Shown one piece after another: positions 39,213-50,379 of a stretch of DNA of 64,000 bases (its first letter is position 1; every line of letters starts with the position of its first letter). The stretch comes from Nepenthes gracilis (lineage: Eukaryota; Streptophyta; Magnoliopsida; Caryophyllales; Nepenthaceae): NCBI GenBank assembly GCA_033239525.1, contig BSYO01000033.1, positions 11,628,901-11,692,900 on the forward strand. The letters are read 5' to 3'. The translations under genes and the position numbers were made by a program. The notes under the pieces are model-generated. The model made no database searches. It was not told the origin of the DNA and saw nothing but the letters and a program-made list of their open reading frames with translations.

Positions 39213-41087
39213 ATGGCTCCCGGTGTCAAAGAAATAGCATCTTCTCTCTCCCTCCAAGACCTCGAGCAGATCCGGGTGAAGTATAGCATCTTGGAGTCTC
39301 TTTTGATGGTGGTTCCAGGGGCCTCAAAGAGGGCGTGCAGTCTCCCGGATGGCCTTATTGCTGCCTACGAGGTTCAACTTAAAGGTGGACTTCGTTTCTC
39401 CGTTGCATAGGAGCTTTATCGTCTGATGAGGGATTTGGCTGTCCCGCTTGCTAGGCTTCAGTCTAATGCTATCAAGTATTTAGTCTCTCTCCGCGTATTC
39501 GCACGTTACCACAATAAGGTCCTTGAGGCGACCATGGTGAAAGTCATGTTTCGCTTCACTCATAATCTTGACTGGATCACCATGACTCCTTGTCCGGAGT
39601 TTGCTAAGATGAGTGGACGGAATCCGGATTCCACGAAAAGGTGGAACGACAAGTTTTTTTTTCTGGGAGTCGCTGAGGATTGGGAGCTCTCGCCCGTATG
39701 GGAAAACATGGCGAGCAAACATTGTTCCGATGCTATCGATGAGGAGAGAGAAGTCGCCAAGGAGGTTACTAACTTAATGATGGCTAACATTGGCAGCTTT
39801 AATATCGGGAAAAAGAATGTCTGATTGTATCCTGAAAAGTTGGCCGAGGCTAAGTGGGTGACATTGTCAAGGGATTCTGCCACTGCGACTTCGAAGAAGA
39901 AGAAGAAGAAGAAACTGAGAAAAAGAGAGGTTCCCTCATAATTCGGGAGCCGTCCGAGAGGCCACGAAAAGTCCATGGGTCAAGCCTCAAGACCCTTTGG
40001 ACATTATTGATGAATCTCGTGTCGGAGATGACAATGCCATGAGGTTAAGAGAGGCCATGAGGTTGGTCTCCTGGCCCTGCAGCGTGCGCCCGGACCGCCG
40101 CCCCTTCTTCTTCTGGCATCGAGACTCAGCGTGCGGTCTCGGTCATCCCTGTGGGTCCCTCGTTCGACGATCCTATTGTTTTTGATACCTCGGAGGAGGC
40201 AGCTTTTGATATTACCATATAGCCTTGCGGGACGGAGGCGACCGTCGCCGCTACAGCTGAGGATCTTTTTGAAATTCTTAGCGGCAATGAAGCTGAGGTC
40301 ACGGTCTCAGAGATCCCGGCCGCTGCTGGGGCCTCGGATGTTGCGGAGCCACCCATTCCTGAAGGTCCTCCATCCGAGGCTGCTTTTGATGTTTCTGCGG
40401 CGACCGCGGAGCACCCACTCTTGCCCGAGGCCTCAGAGGAGCGTGGCCCAACTTAAGATCCTCTAGTTTCTAAGGTACTTGCTGTTCTCCCGTTTACCTT
40501 GCTTTTCGTTGCCTGTGTTTAAGTGACCTTGGTTCCTCTTGTAGCTCCAGGATCTGATCGATGGCCTTAGTCAACTGGTGGGTGAAGTCGCTCAGTCTCG
40601 TTTGGAGGCGGAGTCTTCAAAGGCCGTTCAGGAGGAGAACCGGAGGCTGCACGCGGTGCTTGCTGAGGCCACCGCGAAGAGCGCTTCATCTAAGGAAACC
40701 CTGAGGCTCTTACAGGTCCAATACGGATTCCTCCTGGAACGGAATCTTCAGTTGAAGGAGGCGCTGAGGGCCTCGGTGAAGGCTACAGACATAGCGCCCC
40801 TGCTGGAGACCAAGTTCTGGGATGGCATTCATTTGTGCCACCTGCTGATGCGGATTTTGTATCCACGATTCCCGTCGCCAATGCTGGATCTGCGCAATGC
40901 GAGCTCCGTACGCCCCGAGGACGTATATGGCCTTAGAAGGAGGCCGTTTCCTGGGTCCCCGTGCTCGAGTTCCTTCGAGGGTCCTCGCTCTTCAGATCAG
41001 CCAGGGGCCTCAAGCCACGCGGGGGACTCTTTATCACAAGAAGGACAATCCGGGGCCGTTCCTCCGCAGGGCCCTACCGAGTCCTAG
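39213..41087 (+). pseudogene. Antisense ORF of element B, gypsy-type plant transposon protein with coiled coil
   Basis: It starts MAPGVKEIASSLSLQDLEQI and runs in one frame through an in-frame TAG at 39408 (probably from CAG) and a TGA at 39822. The segment LMRDLAVPLARLQ, then RWNDKFFFLGV-EDWELSPVW, resembles the N-terminal domain of the 'putative gypsy type transposon' family. A Lys/Glu run follows near 39895. A second part begins after a possible intron (40475-40544, GTACTT...TTGTAG) with LQDLIDGLSQLVGEVAQSRL and a heptad-like coiled coil to about 40790, then WDGIH and a Ser/Pro-rich end with a TAG at 41085-41087. It is transcribed opposite to gag of its own element. Function unknown; it is now broken by stops and frameshifts. 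Confidence 0.65.
40475..40544 (+). other. Possible 70-bp intron in the antisense ORF
   Basis: AAG|GTACTTG donor, pyrimidine-rich tract and CTTGTAG|CTCC acceptor. The interval has an in-frame stop, while the flanks give coding-like text on both sides. Splicing is inferred. Confidence 0.45.
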
Positions 41088-41240
41088 CTTTCTTTTTCCT
41101 TCCCCGTTGTTGTATTACACACATGAATAAAAAAGGAAACGTTCGAGTTTATCATAAGTGCCCTGTTTTTTTATTCTTGATCCTTGGAGTATGTTTCTCA
41201 CGGTGTTAAACGAGTGATCTCGTATCCAATTTTCTCTCTT

Positions 41241-41605
41241 TTTTTTGCTCGGACGAATCTGAGTTTTGCGTACGACCTCTTGGGCTGCTCGGACGAATCC
41301 GAGTTAGTTTTACGGCCTCTTGGGCCGCTCGGATGAATCCGAGTTTTGTTTACGACCTCTTGGGCGGCTGGGACGAATCCGAGTTTTGCGTACAACCTCT
41401 TGGGCCGCTCGGACGAAACCGAGTTTTGTTTACGACCTCTTGGGCTGCTCGGACGAATCCGAGTTTTGTTTACGACCTCTTAGGCTGCTCGGACGAATCC
41501 GAGTTTTGTTTATGACCTCTTGGGCCGCTCGGACGAATCCAAGTTTTGTTTACGACCTATTGGGCCGCTCGGACAAATCCGAGTTTTGTTTACGACCTAT
41601 TGGGC
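41241..41605. repeat. 40-bp minisatellite in element B, about nine units
   Basis: Unit: gagttttg(t/c)(t/g)tacgacctct joined to tgggc(c/t)gctcggacgaatcc, exactly 40 bp, repeated in register from 41241. It keeps an open frame on both strands in several units, giving repeat peptides such as DESEFCLRPL, a consequence of the unit. Confidence 0.93.
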
Positions 41606-41847
41606 CGCTCGGGCACAGCTAAGTTTTTTAAGTTTGACCTCTGGGGACGCTCGAGCACAACTGAATTTTTGGAGTTCGACCTCTGGGGCCACTCAGGCAT
41701 AGCCGAGTTTTTGGAGTTCGACATCTGGGGCCGCTCGGGCACAGCTGAGTTTTTGGAGTTCGACCTCTGGGGCCGCTCGGGCACAGTCGAGTTTTTGGAG
41801 TTCGATCTCTGGGGCCACTCGGACACAGCCGAGTTTTTGGCTTTGAG
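41606..41847. repeat. 42-bp minisatellite in element B, about six units
   Basis: Unit: gctcgggcacagc(t/c)gagttt joined to ttggagttcgacctctggggcc, 42 bp. It adjoins the 40-bp block and shares the 'cgctcgg' and 'gacctct' anchors, so the two probably derive from one ancestral unit. Confidence 0.92.
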
Positions 41848-41999
41848 TTGTGAGTTGTTTTGTTGTTGATGAGGGAGCATGAGAATACTTCATAATAGAC
41901 ATAATGAAGGGACGTTTTCATTGATGTATACGTGTTACATTGCGTGGCCTCCAGAGCCCTTTTGAGTCCTCACGTTACATTAGTCCGTACGCTCAGGTC

Positions 42000-42944
42000 T
42001 TAGCGCCTCTCTCGCTGCTCCCTTGCCAACCGCGGCCTTTTGATAATTATGCTCAGTGCTGGCCTCCGCGGAATTGGCGCCCCCAGCGGGTGGTCAGGCG
42101 TGCTACGCGCCATTATAGCTTTTCCCTTTGAACGGCGTGACCGGCTGCGTCCTGCTGCTCCGGGGCGATGCCCGGGTCGTGGCAGGAAGTGGTCGAGATA
42201 GCCTTCCATTACCAACCGCTCGATCTCCTCCTGGAGCTTTCTGCAGTCTTCGGTGTCATGTCCGCGGCTGCAGTGGTAATGGCAGTACTTCCACTGGTCG
42301 CCCCTTCTGGGTTCTTCAACGCCTTGGGCCATCTCAGGAACTCTTCGTCCCTAATTTGCCTCAGGATGTTGGTGAGGGACTCAGTGAGGACAAGTGGGCC
42401 TGATGGCCCGTCTCCTCCAAGGACCATCCATTCGGGCTCAAATTGCCTGGACAGTCCGTGGGTCTTTAGCTGGGCGTCAGCCCTTCTTTTTCCTTCCCCT
42501 TTCCTCGGGGGTAGGGGGCCTTCTCGTCCTTTCGGCTGGCTCGTTTTGCCTGTTTTGGGTCCGAAGACCGTCTTCCAGAGCCTCTTGAGCACTCTCTTCG
42601 TCGGGGTCTCGCTCATGGACTTCTTTCTATTGATGTAGTCCCTCAACTCGCCGGGAGGAGCAGCGCCGTTGCCGCCCCGGGGCTCACCTTGCAGCGAGGC
42701 TTTCGGGGTGCGTTTCCCAATCGCTTTCGTTCACCTCTCGCGGAGGTACGAACGGCTCTTGAAGGTTGTCCGCCCTCTGCACTAGCTTGTAAGCTATTAC
42801 ACGGGCCGCCACTCATTCTCGCACTTTGATGGGAGGCTTTGCCGAAGTGTTCCACCTCCCGGGTGGACATGCTATCTTGTCCGCTCACCATCTTTGGAGC
42901 GTTGGTTGTTGTGACGGTGGAAAGTTTGTGAGCGCTTTTTTTCA
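42000..42944 (-). pseudogene. gag of element B, Ty3/gypsy type, two frameshifts
   Basis: The minus strand begins with an ATG at 42944, 22 bases inside the primer site. Three frame segments follow (42944-42643, 42646-42209, 42332-42000). The middle one contains LTNILRQIRDEEFLRWPKAL and the last KYCHYHCSRGHDTEDC followed by LQEEIERLVMEGYL, a conserved arrangement at the gypsy gag C terminus: CX2-like knuckle, then the 'EIE-L---G-L' helix. No protease or RT follows; the sequence passes directly to the 42-bp repeats. Confidence 0.8.
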
Positions 42945-42945
42945 T

Positions 42946-42966
42946 GGTTCTCACAGACGGCGCAAA
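42946..42966 (-). other. Primer-binding site region of element B
   Basis: The minus strand right after the LTR reads TTTGCGCCGTCTGTGAGAAC, close to the 'TTGGCGCCGTCTGTGGGAAC' leader of many plant gypsy elements. It fixes the element's orientation. Confidence 0.75.
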
Positions 42967-43916
42967 TGTTGAGTCTGCGAGTTCCATCCGTCTATCTACC
43001 GAAGTTTGAGTGGCCTTGTGTGTTTATGGACGGGCGGATACGGGCAACACAAAGTAAATAGAAAACGAACAGTGAAATAGCAGTATGAGGACACAAAGCG
43101 AACACGCAATTTACGTGGAAAACCCCGTTATACAAGAAGGGGTAAAAACCACGGCAACGGACGAAAAGTTCGAGAAGTTTCACTATTACGGCGAATGAGT
43201 ACAATGAGAACCTGTGGAGCTATTCGTCTCCACAGTGAGTTATAGTGTATGAAGTCTTGCTTCTTTTTTTCCTTCACTCTTTCTCTTTGCCTTTTCTCTT
43301 TTCTCTCTAGAATTCTTTACTCAATATACTCAGACAGAATTTTTTGGAATCCCCCGTTAGCAGCTTGAAAGGGGATATTTATAAGGGAGAAGGTGCCGTT
43401 AGAAAGGAAACATGTGACACTAGTGCGTAGGCATCACGCACACCAAATTTGCAGTGTGGCTGTGACGGGAAACTGTCACCTGCCAGATCTGACGTGCGGG
43501 GTGGCGCTCTGCCCAGATATGGCATGTCAGAGGCCGTTGATCACTCGTGGCGGCGCGTGCTCTGTAAGTCATCCGAGCTGGCATCCTTGGTCACTTTGGC
43601 TCATTATCCTGAGGGCTTGAGAACGTTGTGGCCGTCCTCGTCCATTGAGAGCCCCGTGCATCCTTTGATCGCTGCGTTAGGCTCTCGGGCATTTCATCCG
43701 GTAAATGTCCTCGTAACTTGGTCGATGTCATTAGCCATACGTGGCTTCTCGGACTGCCATTGCCATTCCTTGCTTCTCAGCTTAAATCTACGGGTGCTTG
43801 GGCCCAACATAGTCTTTTGGGCTTAGTTGGACTCGTGGGCCTCTTGGGCCAGCTTACTCTTGTGATCTTCTGGGCCTGCAATCGTAATTTTGGGTATTGA
43901 GTTCCGAGACCCATCA
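42967..43916 (-). repeat. LTR of element B (5' LTR)
   Basis: 950 bp against 952 bp for the other copy. Point differences are scattered and one patch near 43420-43530 is more diverged. Read on the minus strand it starts TGATGGGTCTCGG and ends CAACA. Confidence 0.92.
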
Positions 43917-44349
43917 CTAATATCAACGAACTATTTAGAAAATTATATACATAATTTTTTCTATGAAATCGTTATCTATCATTAAAAAAATTGAGATGAC
44001 AATAAAAAGAGAGAAATTGAATTTAAATTTTTCTATACTATTAAATTGTGTGATAGCGTGACAATCCAACGGTCAATGAAATGATTTAAATATTAAAAAA
44101 TTTTACATTACGCAAATTAGATTGTTCATCCGAAGTGGAAGCTCTCATTTTTAAATAAGAGCGAAGCTGAGTAGGAGACATGGACATTAACTGTTAGTAA
44201 TTATTATTTTTAAATAAATAAATAAAATAGTGTTGAGAGTGAAATACAAAATTTAAAAAAAAATAAGCAATTATAATAATTAATAAGTAAATTTAATAGA
44301 ATTAATAATAAATTTTAGTGGGATCAATACAATATTTCAGCTTACTTGT
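43917..44349. other. Short AT-rich gap between two elements
   Basis: No gene or repeat recognised. Confidence 0.6.
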
Positions 44350-45331
44350 TGATGGGTTTGGTCTGCCTGATCCAGGAAGATGGCCCACAAGCAAAAGGGA
44401 CAAGTTTAGGACCAGAACAATGCTCTAATCTGCCAAAATAACTTTGTCGGCCCAGTCAATATGGCCGACAATCTTCTTTCTACACATCAAAGAAACTTAA
44501 CATAACCGGTTTGAATAACTTGTCAAATATTTCAATAATATTCACCCACATTCGCACGATCGCTCCTAAAATAGAAACAATAGCCTAGCGGATTTTCTCC
44601 CAAAGGTAATTACTATACCGGGTGCATCCCATGTTCGTGTCAAACAAGAAAGGAAACTGCCAGCAAGCCGATATTTCTTTATCCATTTAGACACATCAAC
44701 AAGTGGTTGTCACCAAAGAAAATCAAACTGCCCGCCAACACCATAAATACCCTTTCATTATAACAGAAAAAGGGGAGATGGGACAAGACATCAAAGAAAA
44801 ATACATTTGGAAACTCTCCTCTCAAGTTAGTAAGCCATGACTAAGACTTTGACACCGTCGTTGAGCATCCCAACTGCACTTTGATGACAGAACAACCGGC
44901 AAAGATGTTCCCTCCCGAGCATATCTCTCTCTAAGACACTTCCTACTGGGTGCACTTCCGAGACGCCCCTCAACCAGGCGCACCTCTAAGACGCCCATTA
45001 GTCGAGCATACCTCTCAGCTACCTCTCCGCCTGATGAACCTTCAAGATGCCCCCCGTTAGGCGCATTCACGCTCAATCCCTCATCACATACATTTGTACA
45101 TTTTCTTATATCTCCGCATCTTTCCATCCATTAAGAAATATTTTTAATTTGAGCGTCGGAAGATAAATCGGAGAGTGAGTTCCGTAAAACCTATGACCTC
45201 TTGTCCATTTGTTGTGTTATGCAGAGTCCAGGTTAAAAGTACGGTGATCAAACCGACTTCAATTTAACTCATCAGAAAAAGATTAGGCTACTCCCTAATC
45301 CGTCGAACAACCCGAATCTAGTGATGCATCA
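44350..45331 (+). mobile_element. Solo LTR related to element A
   Basis: It starts TGATGGG and ends GATGCATCA. The 5-bp flank CTTGT (44345-44349) is matched by CCTGT after the end (45332-45336), and by an exact CTTGT after the end of the duplicated copy (45921-45925). It shares with element A LTRs the block 'aaacttaacataaccgg', 'caatattcaccca', 'aaataccctttcatta', a 'cgcacctctaagacgccc' repeat and the end 'gaatctagtgatgcatca'. No second LTR or internal region is present. Confidence 0.8.
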
Positions 45332-45418
45332 CCTGTTATCATGCTTAATATTTTTTAAATTATTCTTATATGAAGTGTGGTCAATTAATCCTATTATTTT
45401 CATATTACATTTGATCTC

Positions 45419-46009
45419 ATCGAGCATCCCAATTGCACTATGATGACAGAACAACCGGCAAAGACATTCCCTCTCTAGCACATCTCTCTCTAAGACACTT
45501 CTTATTTGGCGTACTTTCGAAACACCCGTCAATCGGGCGCACCTTTAAACCTTCCCTTGACAGGGCACTCCTCTAAGACGTCCATTAGTCAAGTGCACCT
45601 CTAAACCACCAATTTGCTGAACGGAGCTTCAAGATACCTCCCAATCGGGCGTACTCACACTCAATCCCTCATCACATATATCCGCACATTCTTTTATATC
45701 TTCACATCTTTCCATCCATTGAGAAAGATTTCTGATTTGAGCGTCGAAAAATAAATCAGACAGTGGGTCCCGCTAATCTTCTGACACATTGTTCATTCGT
45801 TGTGTTACGCAGGATATAGGTTAAAAGTACAGTGATCAAACCAGTTTCAATTTAACTAATCAGAAGAAGATCAGACTACTCCCTAATATGTCGGACAACC
45901 CGAATATAGGGGATGCATCACTTGTTATCATATTTTTTAATTATTTATATATTTTTTTACTTGAATTGTGGTCAACCAATCCTATTATTTTTTTATTACA
46001 TCTAATCTC
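45419..46009 (+). repeat. Tandem duplicate of the solo-LTR 3' half plus flank
   Basis: Copies 44862-45418, i.e. about 470 bp of LTR, its target-duplication copy and about 85 bp of host flank ('tgtggtcaattaatcctattatt' and on). It begins at 'cgagcatccca(a/t)ctgcact' and ends at 'aatctcg'. The second copy holds the unmutated CTTGT. Confidence 0.85.
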
Positions 46010-46079
46010 GTTACAGATTCTATTATTCTATCGTCCCTGTAGCTTCTATGCAACACAATCATTCAACAAGTAGACCACC

Positions 46080-46585
46080 CTCTCCGAGGCAGATGGATAT
46101 GGTGGTCAGCTCTTTATGGTTACAAAGAACCCTCCTACCACCATGTAGTTTAGAGGTTTAACAAGATTATCAAGCTTCTTACATATTTTGGTTAACTTTA
46201 ATGGTTTTTTCTTCTATAAATTCTCATGTAGTGCTAATATGATGAAGGTTTGTGAAGTTGGGCCATAAAAATTTGCTGTCTATCCTGTTATTTCTAAAAG
46301 TTTGACAACCTGGTATATGACCCTTTTGCATGATGAGCGTAGCGGTATCCCTTTTGAATAAATTTCTTCAATCTTTCGTTGGAATTTCACACTCCAGAGG
46401 GGTTTAGCTACATTGTGAGTACCATGAGTATCCCTTTGTTTATTGACTCTCATATTAATCCTCATCCTGGATTGGATTTGGCTGTGTCTACCAATGTGGA
46501 GGTTAATTTCAAACTCCTTAATGCAATTAATCTTGTTGTTAAATTTCAATCGTGTTTGATCCCAAACTTAGACATGCAATAATTA
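46080..46585 (+). pseudogene. DUF4283-like transposon protein fragment
   Basis: Plus-strand frames, interrupted by stops, read GGQLFMVTKNPPTTM, CEVGP-KFAVYPVISKSLTTW, then WNFTLQRG and in the next frame TPEGFSYIVSTMSIPLFIDS and GLDLAVSTNVEVNFKL. The order (GPW-like core, then 'P-ELW-PEG-S-I-S-IG-PL-ID', then 'R---ARVCVE') is that of the DUF4283 domain in plant LINE ORF1-type and gag-like proteins. It is a remnant without a start or an intact frame. Confidence 0.55.
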
Positions 46586-46589
46586 ACCC

Positions 46590-47357
46590 CGTATGATACA
46601 AATTATTAACCATTGTTAGAAAAATATACATGTATAAGCATCTTCCAAAGTATATAAAGGATGGTGATTTGAACCGATGAACATGGTATTATAGCCTTAA
46701 TCATACCTTCATATTAACAAAGTCTAAAGAAACATAGACATAACAGAACTCGTGCTTGAATGCTAATGTATACTAAAAGTAATCGGTTATGCTTTTGAGC
46801 ATGTAACTTAGATGCCAAATGTTTTGAAAGTTTATTTAAATTTAGCATTGTCTATATTAATAGGTAATGAACCTTTGAGTGCATGAAAATCATCGATATT
46901 GATGTATTGATCATCAAGCAAGTATATTACTCTAATCATTGATAATACACTAGGGTAGTATATATTGTGAAATATGTGTGCAAGGGTATATGTACATTTG
47001 CATATAGTTTTTTCCTATGACAACATCACCATTCATCGAGAATATGTTTATAGTGGCTATCATATATGAAGGATTTACAAACAATTCTTTTTTTTTATCA
47101 AGAGAACCGAATTATACAATTCAACAATGGGTCCAAAAAGGTTTTCTTACTGTGTCAGAATTGTAGATATCATTTTATATAGAGAAAATACAATATATTT
47201 TATAAAAGTAATTTGTTAATTTATCTTATCAGACATATCAATGATACCTGATATGAGATACAAAATGACCAAATCAGCCTATTGCTAAACAATGTCTCTC
47301 TTGTCTTAGCTGTATACATAGGTATTTTAAGTATATGCCTTAACAACTAATGGTAAC
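46590..47357. other. Intergenic, nothing recognised
   Basis: AT-rich DNA without a coding domain or transposon termini. Confidence 0.55.
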
Positions 47358-48340
47358 CGGAAGGAACACTAAGTTTTGTATCCCTAATAATGTTTCAACC
47401 CCTCAGTAAATTTTTGAAATAAAAATTACGGAATATACAATATATATAAAATATATTCTCATCTATATGTGAACAGTAAATAATGAAAGTAATAATAATA
47501 ATGGCGCAATTTTTTTATGACGATGGAAAATCTCGATAATCATGGTTATCTAGTAAAACCCTATGGAATTTAACAGTTAGGGAAGATATATACTATGAAA
47601 ATTAATTTACAGATTGAGTGGTACCGACGCGCTTACCTAATTGATTTACTTCCATCTTGTGATCTCTACCAAGAAACTCATCGGATTTACCCGCGATAAC
47701 AAAATTAAACGCTTTACGATTTTCTGGTCAATCTTCCCTCACGAATTATTGAATTGCTGTACACCACTGGATCCCAATTTTAACACCACTAACGTCACCA
47801 ACGAAGGTTAAAAAGCAGGAAGAGATGTAAAAGGTAAAGTACAATGCGGTAAGAGAATTTTGTTGAGGCGGCACAATTGTCGAAGCTATATTTTCTCAAA
47901 TGGAGCAAAAGGAGCATAAAAGGTGAGGGATTTTTCACTGAAACGACCATCCAAAAATTGCTCAATAGGTCTAAGGCAAAAAACATAAGACGGGTATATA
48001 TAGGAGGCTTAAAAACTCGATTAAAATTATAATCATTGGAGATATGCGTGCGTGGCACTTAAGCATGGCTTGAGCATGCGGTGGGCACACCTAGGGTCTA
48101 GCGTGTCCATTTGGAAATCGCGCCTCAAATGTGCCTCGGGCATACGTCAAGTGTGTCCATTCTAGAATTGGCGCTCGAACGTGGGTCAAGCATGCCTCGA
48201 GCTTTGGCTTCTTTAGAATGGACACTCAAGCGGGGATAGGCAAAAAGCAGTCGTGGATACTAAGAGATGCACGTTGATAATCTTCAAGTGTGAATCTAAT
48301 ACATATCAACCGAACACAGAGAAATACGACCGAATGAACA
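47358..48340 (-). repeat. Left (3') LTR of element C
   Basis: Parallel to 51995-52844. Near 48050-48240 it holds GC-richer, short 'gcatgcctcgagc' and 'gtgtccattctagaa' repeats that recur in the right LTR at 52520-52700. Confidence 0.78.
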
Positions 48341-49990
48341 TGCTGCTGCTGTAGACGAACAAGCTCTTCTTTTTTAGTAGCAAGGCGAGTATCAATACGT
48401 TGAAAGCCAACAAGTACATCCAACCACAGCTACGTGTGATAAGCACATAGCCGCTCCCGAGAGGAAAACAGGCACTCCATCCGTTCAGAAAGCCTGGAGA
48501 GCTGACCCATAATCGCAGAGGAGGAAGAGATGGTGGACCAAGGAGGATTGAACGGACCAGGACACAAGTGATCAAGAGAAGAAGCATCTGGACAAGATGG
48601 GCCACCCTCGGTCAAAAAGGAAGGAACCTCCAGAAGGGGCTCATTGAGAGGATCTGCGGGAGTTGTGAAGAAGTAATGAGTGTGAGACTGATTTTGAACA
48701 AAAGTAATGTGGGTAATAGGCCACCCAAGTGGCAGACGAGGAAGAGCTGGAAATGAGACCTCTAAACCCATGACAAGTCATTTGATAAGACAACTTTGGA
48801 AAATGTTGTCATTCATTTTGAACTCAAAATGAACTATGATGTGAGAGCAAAAGTGAAACTGTAAGTCAATAGGTTGCCCACTCAAGAAAGTATAGAGGAA
48901 TAAGACCTTATTGAGAGAGATGGATGAGAAGTGGGTGATTGAAAAAATATTTATAAGCACAATTCGACTCACGACCATCCTCTGAGGGGAGAGAAGCCTG
49001 GTCTTGAATGATTTTCCATTCCAGTCCATAGAAGAACCATGAAAAAAAGAGGTGATCGCATTGCGGTGTGGCATGGCATTCTAAGGGTAAGGATAATCAG
49101 GATTTTTAACCCGAGGGATATTTTGAACATTGAAAATCATGTTCGAGATGATTCGGATGTGATTCCCCCTCAAAAAGGTAGAAAAGAAATCAGACAAAAA
49201 ATCAGAAATATCGGAATAGAATTCTTGAACCAAAAGCTGTGAGGGGGCAATCAAGTTAGCAAAGACGGGCTCCCATTGCCAGTCCATGAATAGGAAGATA
49301 TAGACGGGTCAAGAGAACTAAGGTCAACTTCCCGTTGGAGAGTAAGTTGCCTTTGAGACATACAGGTATTAAATAAGGCTTTAGTTTCAGCATTAATGAA
49401 ACAATCAAGAATTGAGAGCCCGCTTGTCCAATGACGCTTGCCAACTAATTTGCGAGCAAGGGATTTTTACGAAGCAGACATTTGTAATGCATAAATAGGG
49501 AAAATTCAAGAGATATGCCAACTATAGTTTTTAAAGAGAACATGCCCTTGGCAGCTGAAGCTACACCCCAAAGGAACAACAGCCATGAAAAAAAAATGAA
49601 AAAAAATACCTATGACCTACGACCTAGCTAACCTTGATCTACGCATATGGGGCATGTAAACTATGATCTAGCCTAAATTTGAGGAAAGCGTGAAGAAATC
49701 GAGCAAAACAAGAAAAAAACACATGCAATCATAATGGGGTTGGCGAATTTTGACACTGAACAATGCTACCGCCATTAATGGTAGAAGGATGTTCAAAAAA
49801 ACCAAAGAGAAAGGAGAAATTACTATGAGAACGTCCAAAATCAAGGAGATGAGATGTGAATTTGGTGGATTTTGGGAGTGTGAGGAGGTAGAATGAGAGA
49901 AATTTCACGAGAGAGAGAGAAGAGAGACGAGGGTTTGGAGAAATAGTGTGGCTATGCATGATGTGTGCTTGAAGATAAATGGACACAGGC
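48226..49990 (-). pseudogene. Second ORF of element C, plant transposon-like protein with C-terminal coiled coil
   Basis: Minus-strand frames, broken several times, give RHWTSGLSILDCFINAETKA, EPVFANLIAPSQLLVQEFYS, FLRGNHIRI, VKNPDYPYP, LLSPQRMV, LNKVLFLYTFLSGQPIDLQ and GLEVSFPALPRLPLGWPITH, then an acidic Pro-rich stretch and helical MGQLSRLSERMECLF and DTRLATKKEELVRLQQQ. This order (reach of conserved FYxN, 'LRG', a 'K--FLY-FL-G-PIDL' core, then linker and coiled coil) fits the 'putative plant transposon protein' family of unknown role. The 3' end runs slightly into the LTR. Whether it was spliced is unclear. Confidence 0.55.
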
Positions 49991-50379
49991 TGCGGTGCTC
50001 AAGCGACACTAAGGTAGTCTTTAGGCGCAATGAACAGTGCACTCTCCCTTTTTTTAATTAATTTGAGGGCTTGACAAATTTAAGGTCAATTTGAGCTTAA
50101 TAATAAGATCACTCTTCTTGATTCTTATTTTCTTACCAAATTTAATAATTTTATTTAAATTAAACACTTAATCATTTAGACGTTTAATATGGTTAACAAG
50201 AGTCTCCATTTTTTGATTTTGCCTAAAGGTGTTCAAAAAATTTGTCCTATAGCAGTAGGGGCGTGAATATGACCAATTTGTTCACATCCATGGCAAAGTT
50301 GAGACAAATTGGGTAAACCCGAAAGTATTCTTACCTTACTTCTTAGTGTAATTAAAACCAATATTTTTTGTACTATTTA

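Larger units (their letters stand above)
37869..43916 (-). mobile_element. LTR retrotransposon B, Ty3/gypsy Tat-like, gag only, with antisense ORF
   Basis: Two LTRs of equal size (37869-38820, 42967-43916) begin TGTTG and end CCCATCA on the plus strand, flanked by CTAAC (37864-37868) and CTAAT (43917-43921), a 4/5 target duplication. The primer site next to the right LTR and a purine tract next to the left LTR show that the element runs right to left. In that order it has: gag with a CCHC-like knuckle, no protease, RT or integrase, two tandem-repeat blocks, an antisense coiled-coil ORF and the 3' LTR. It must have depended on another element for enzymes. GC is much higher than in flanking DNA. 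Confidence 0.9.

Noticed and set aside
41241..41847. CRISPR-like regular repeats
   Set aside because: Units are contiguous with no unique spacers, and this is plant nuclear DNA inside an LTR element.
41590..41921. Minus-strand repeat-protein ORFs (SGPRGRTPK-type)
   Set aside because: They arise from the 42-bp minisatellite, which is open in several frames because its length is divisible by three.
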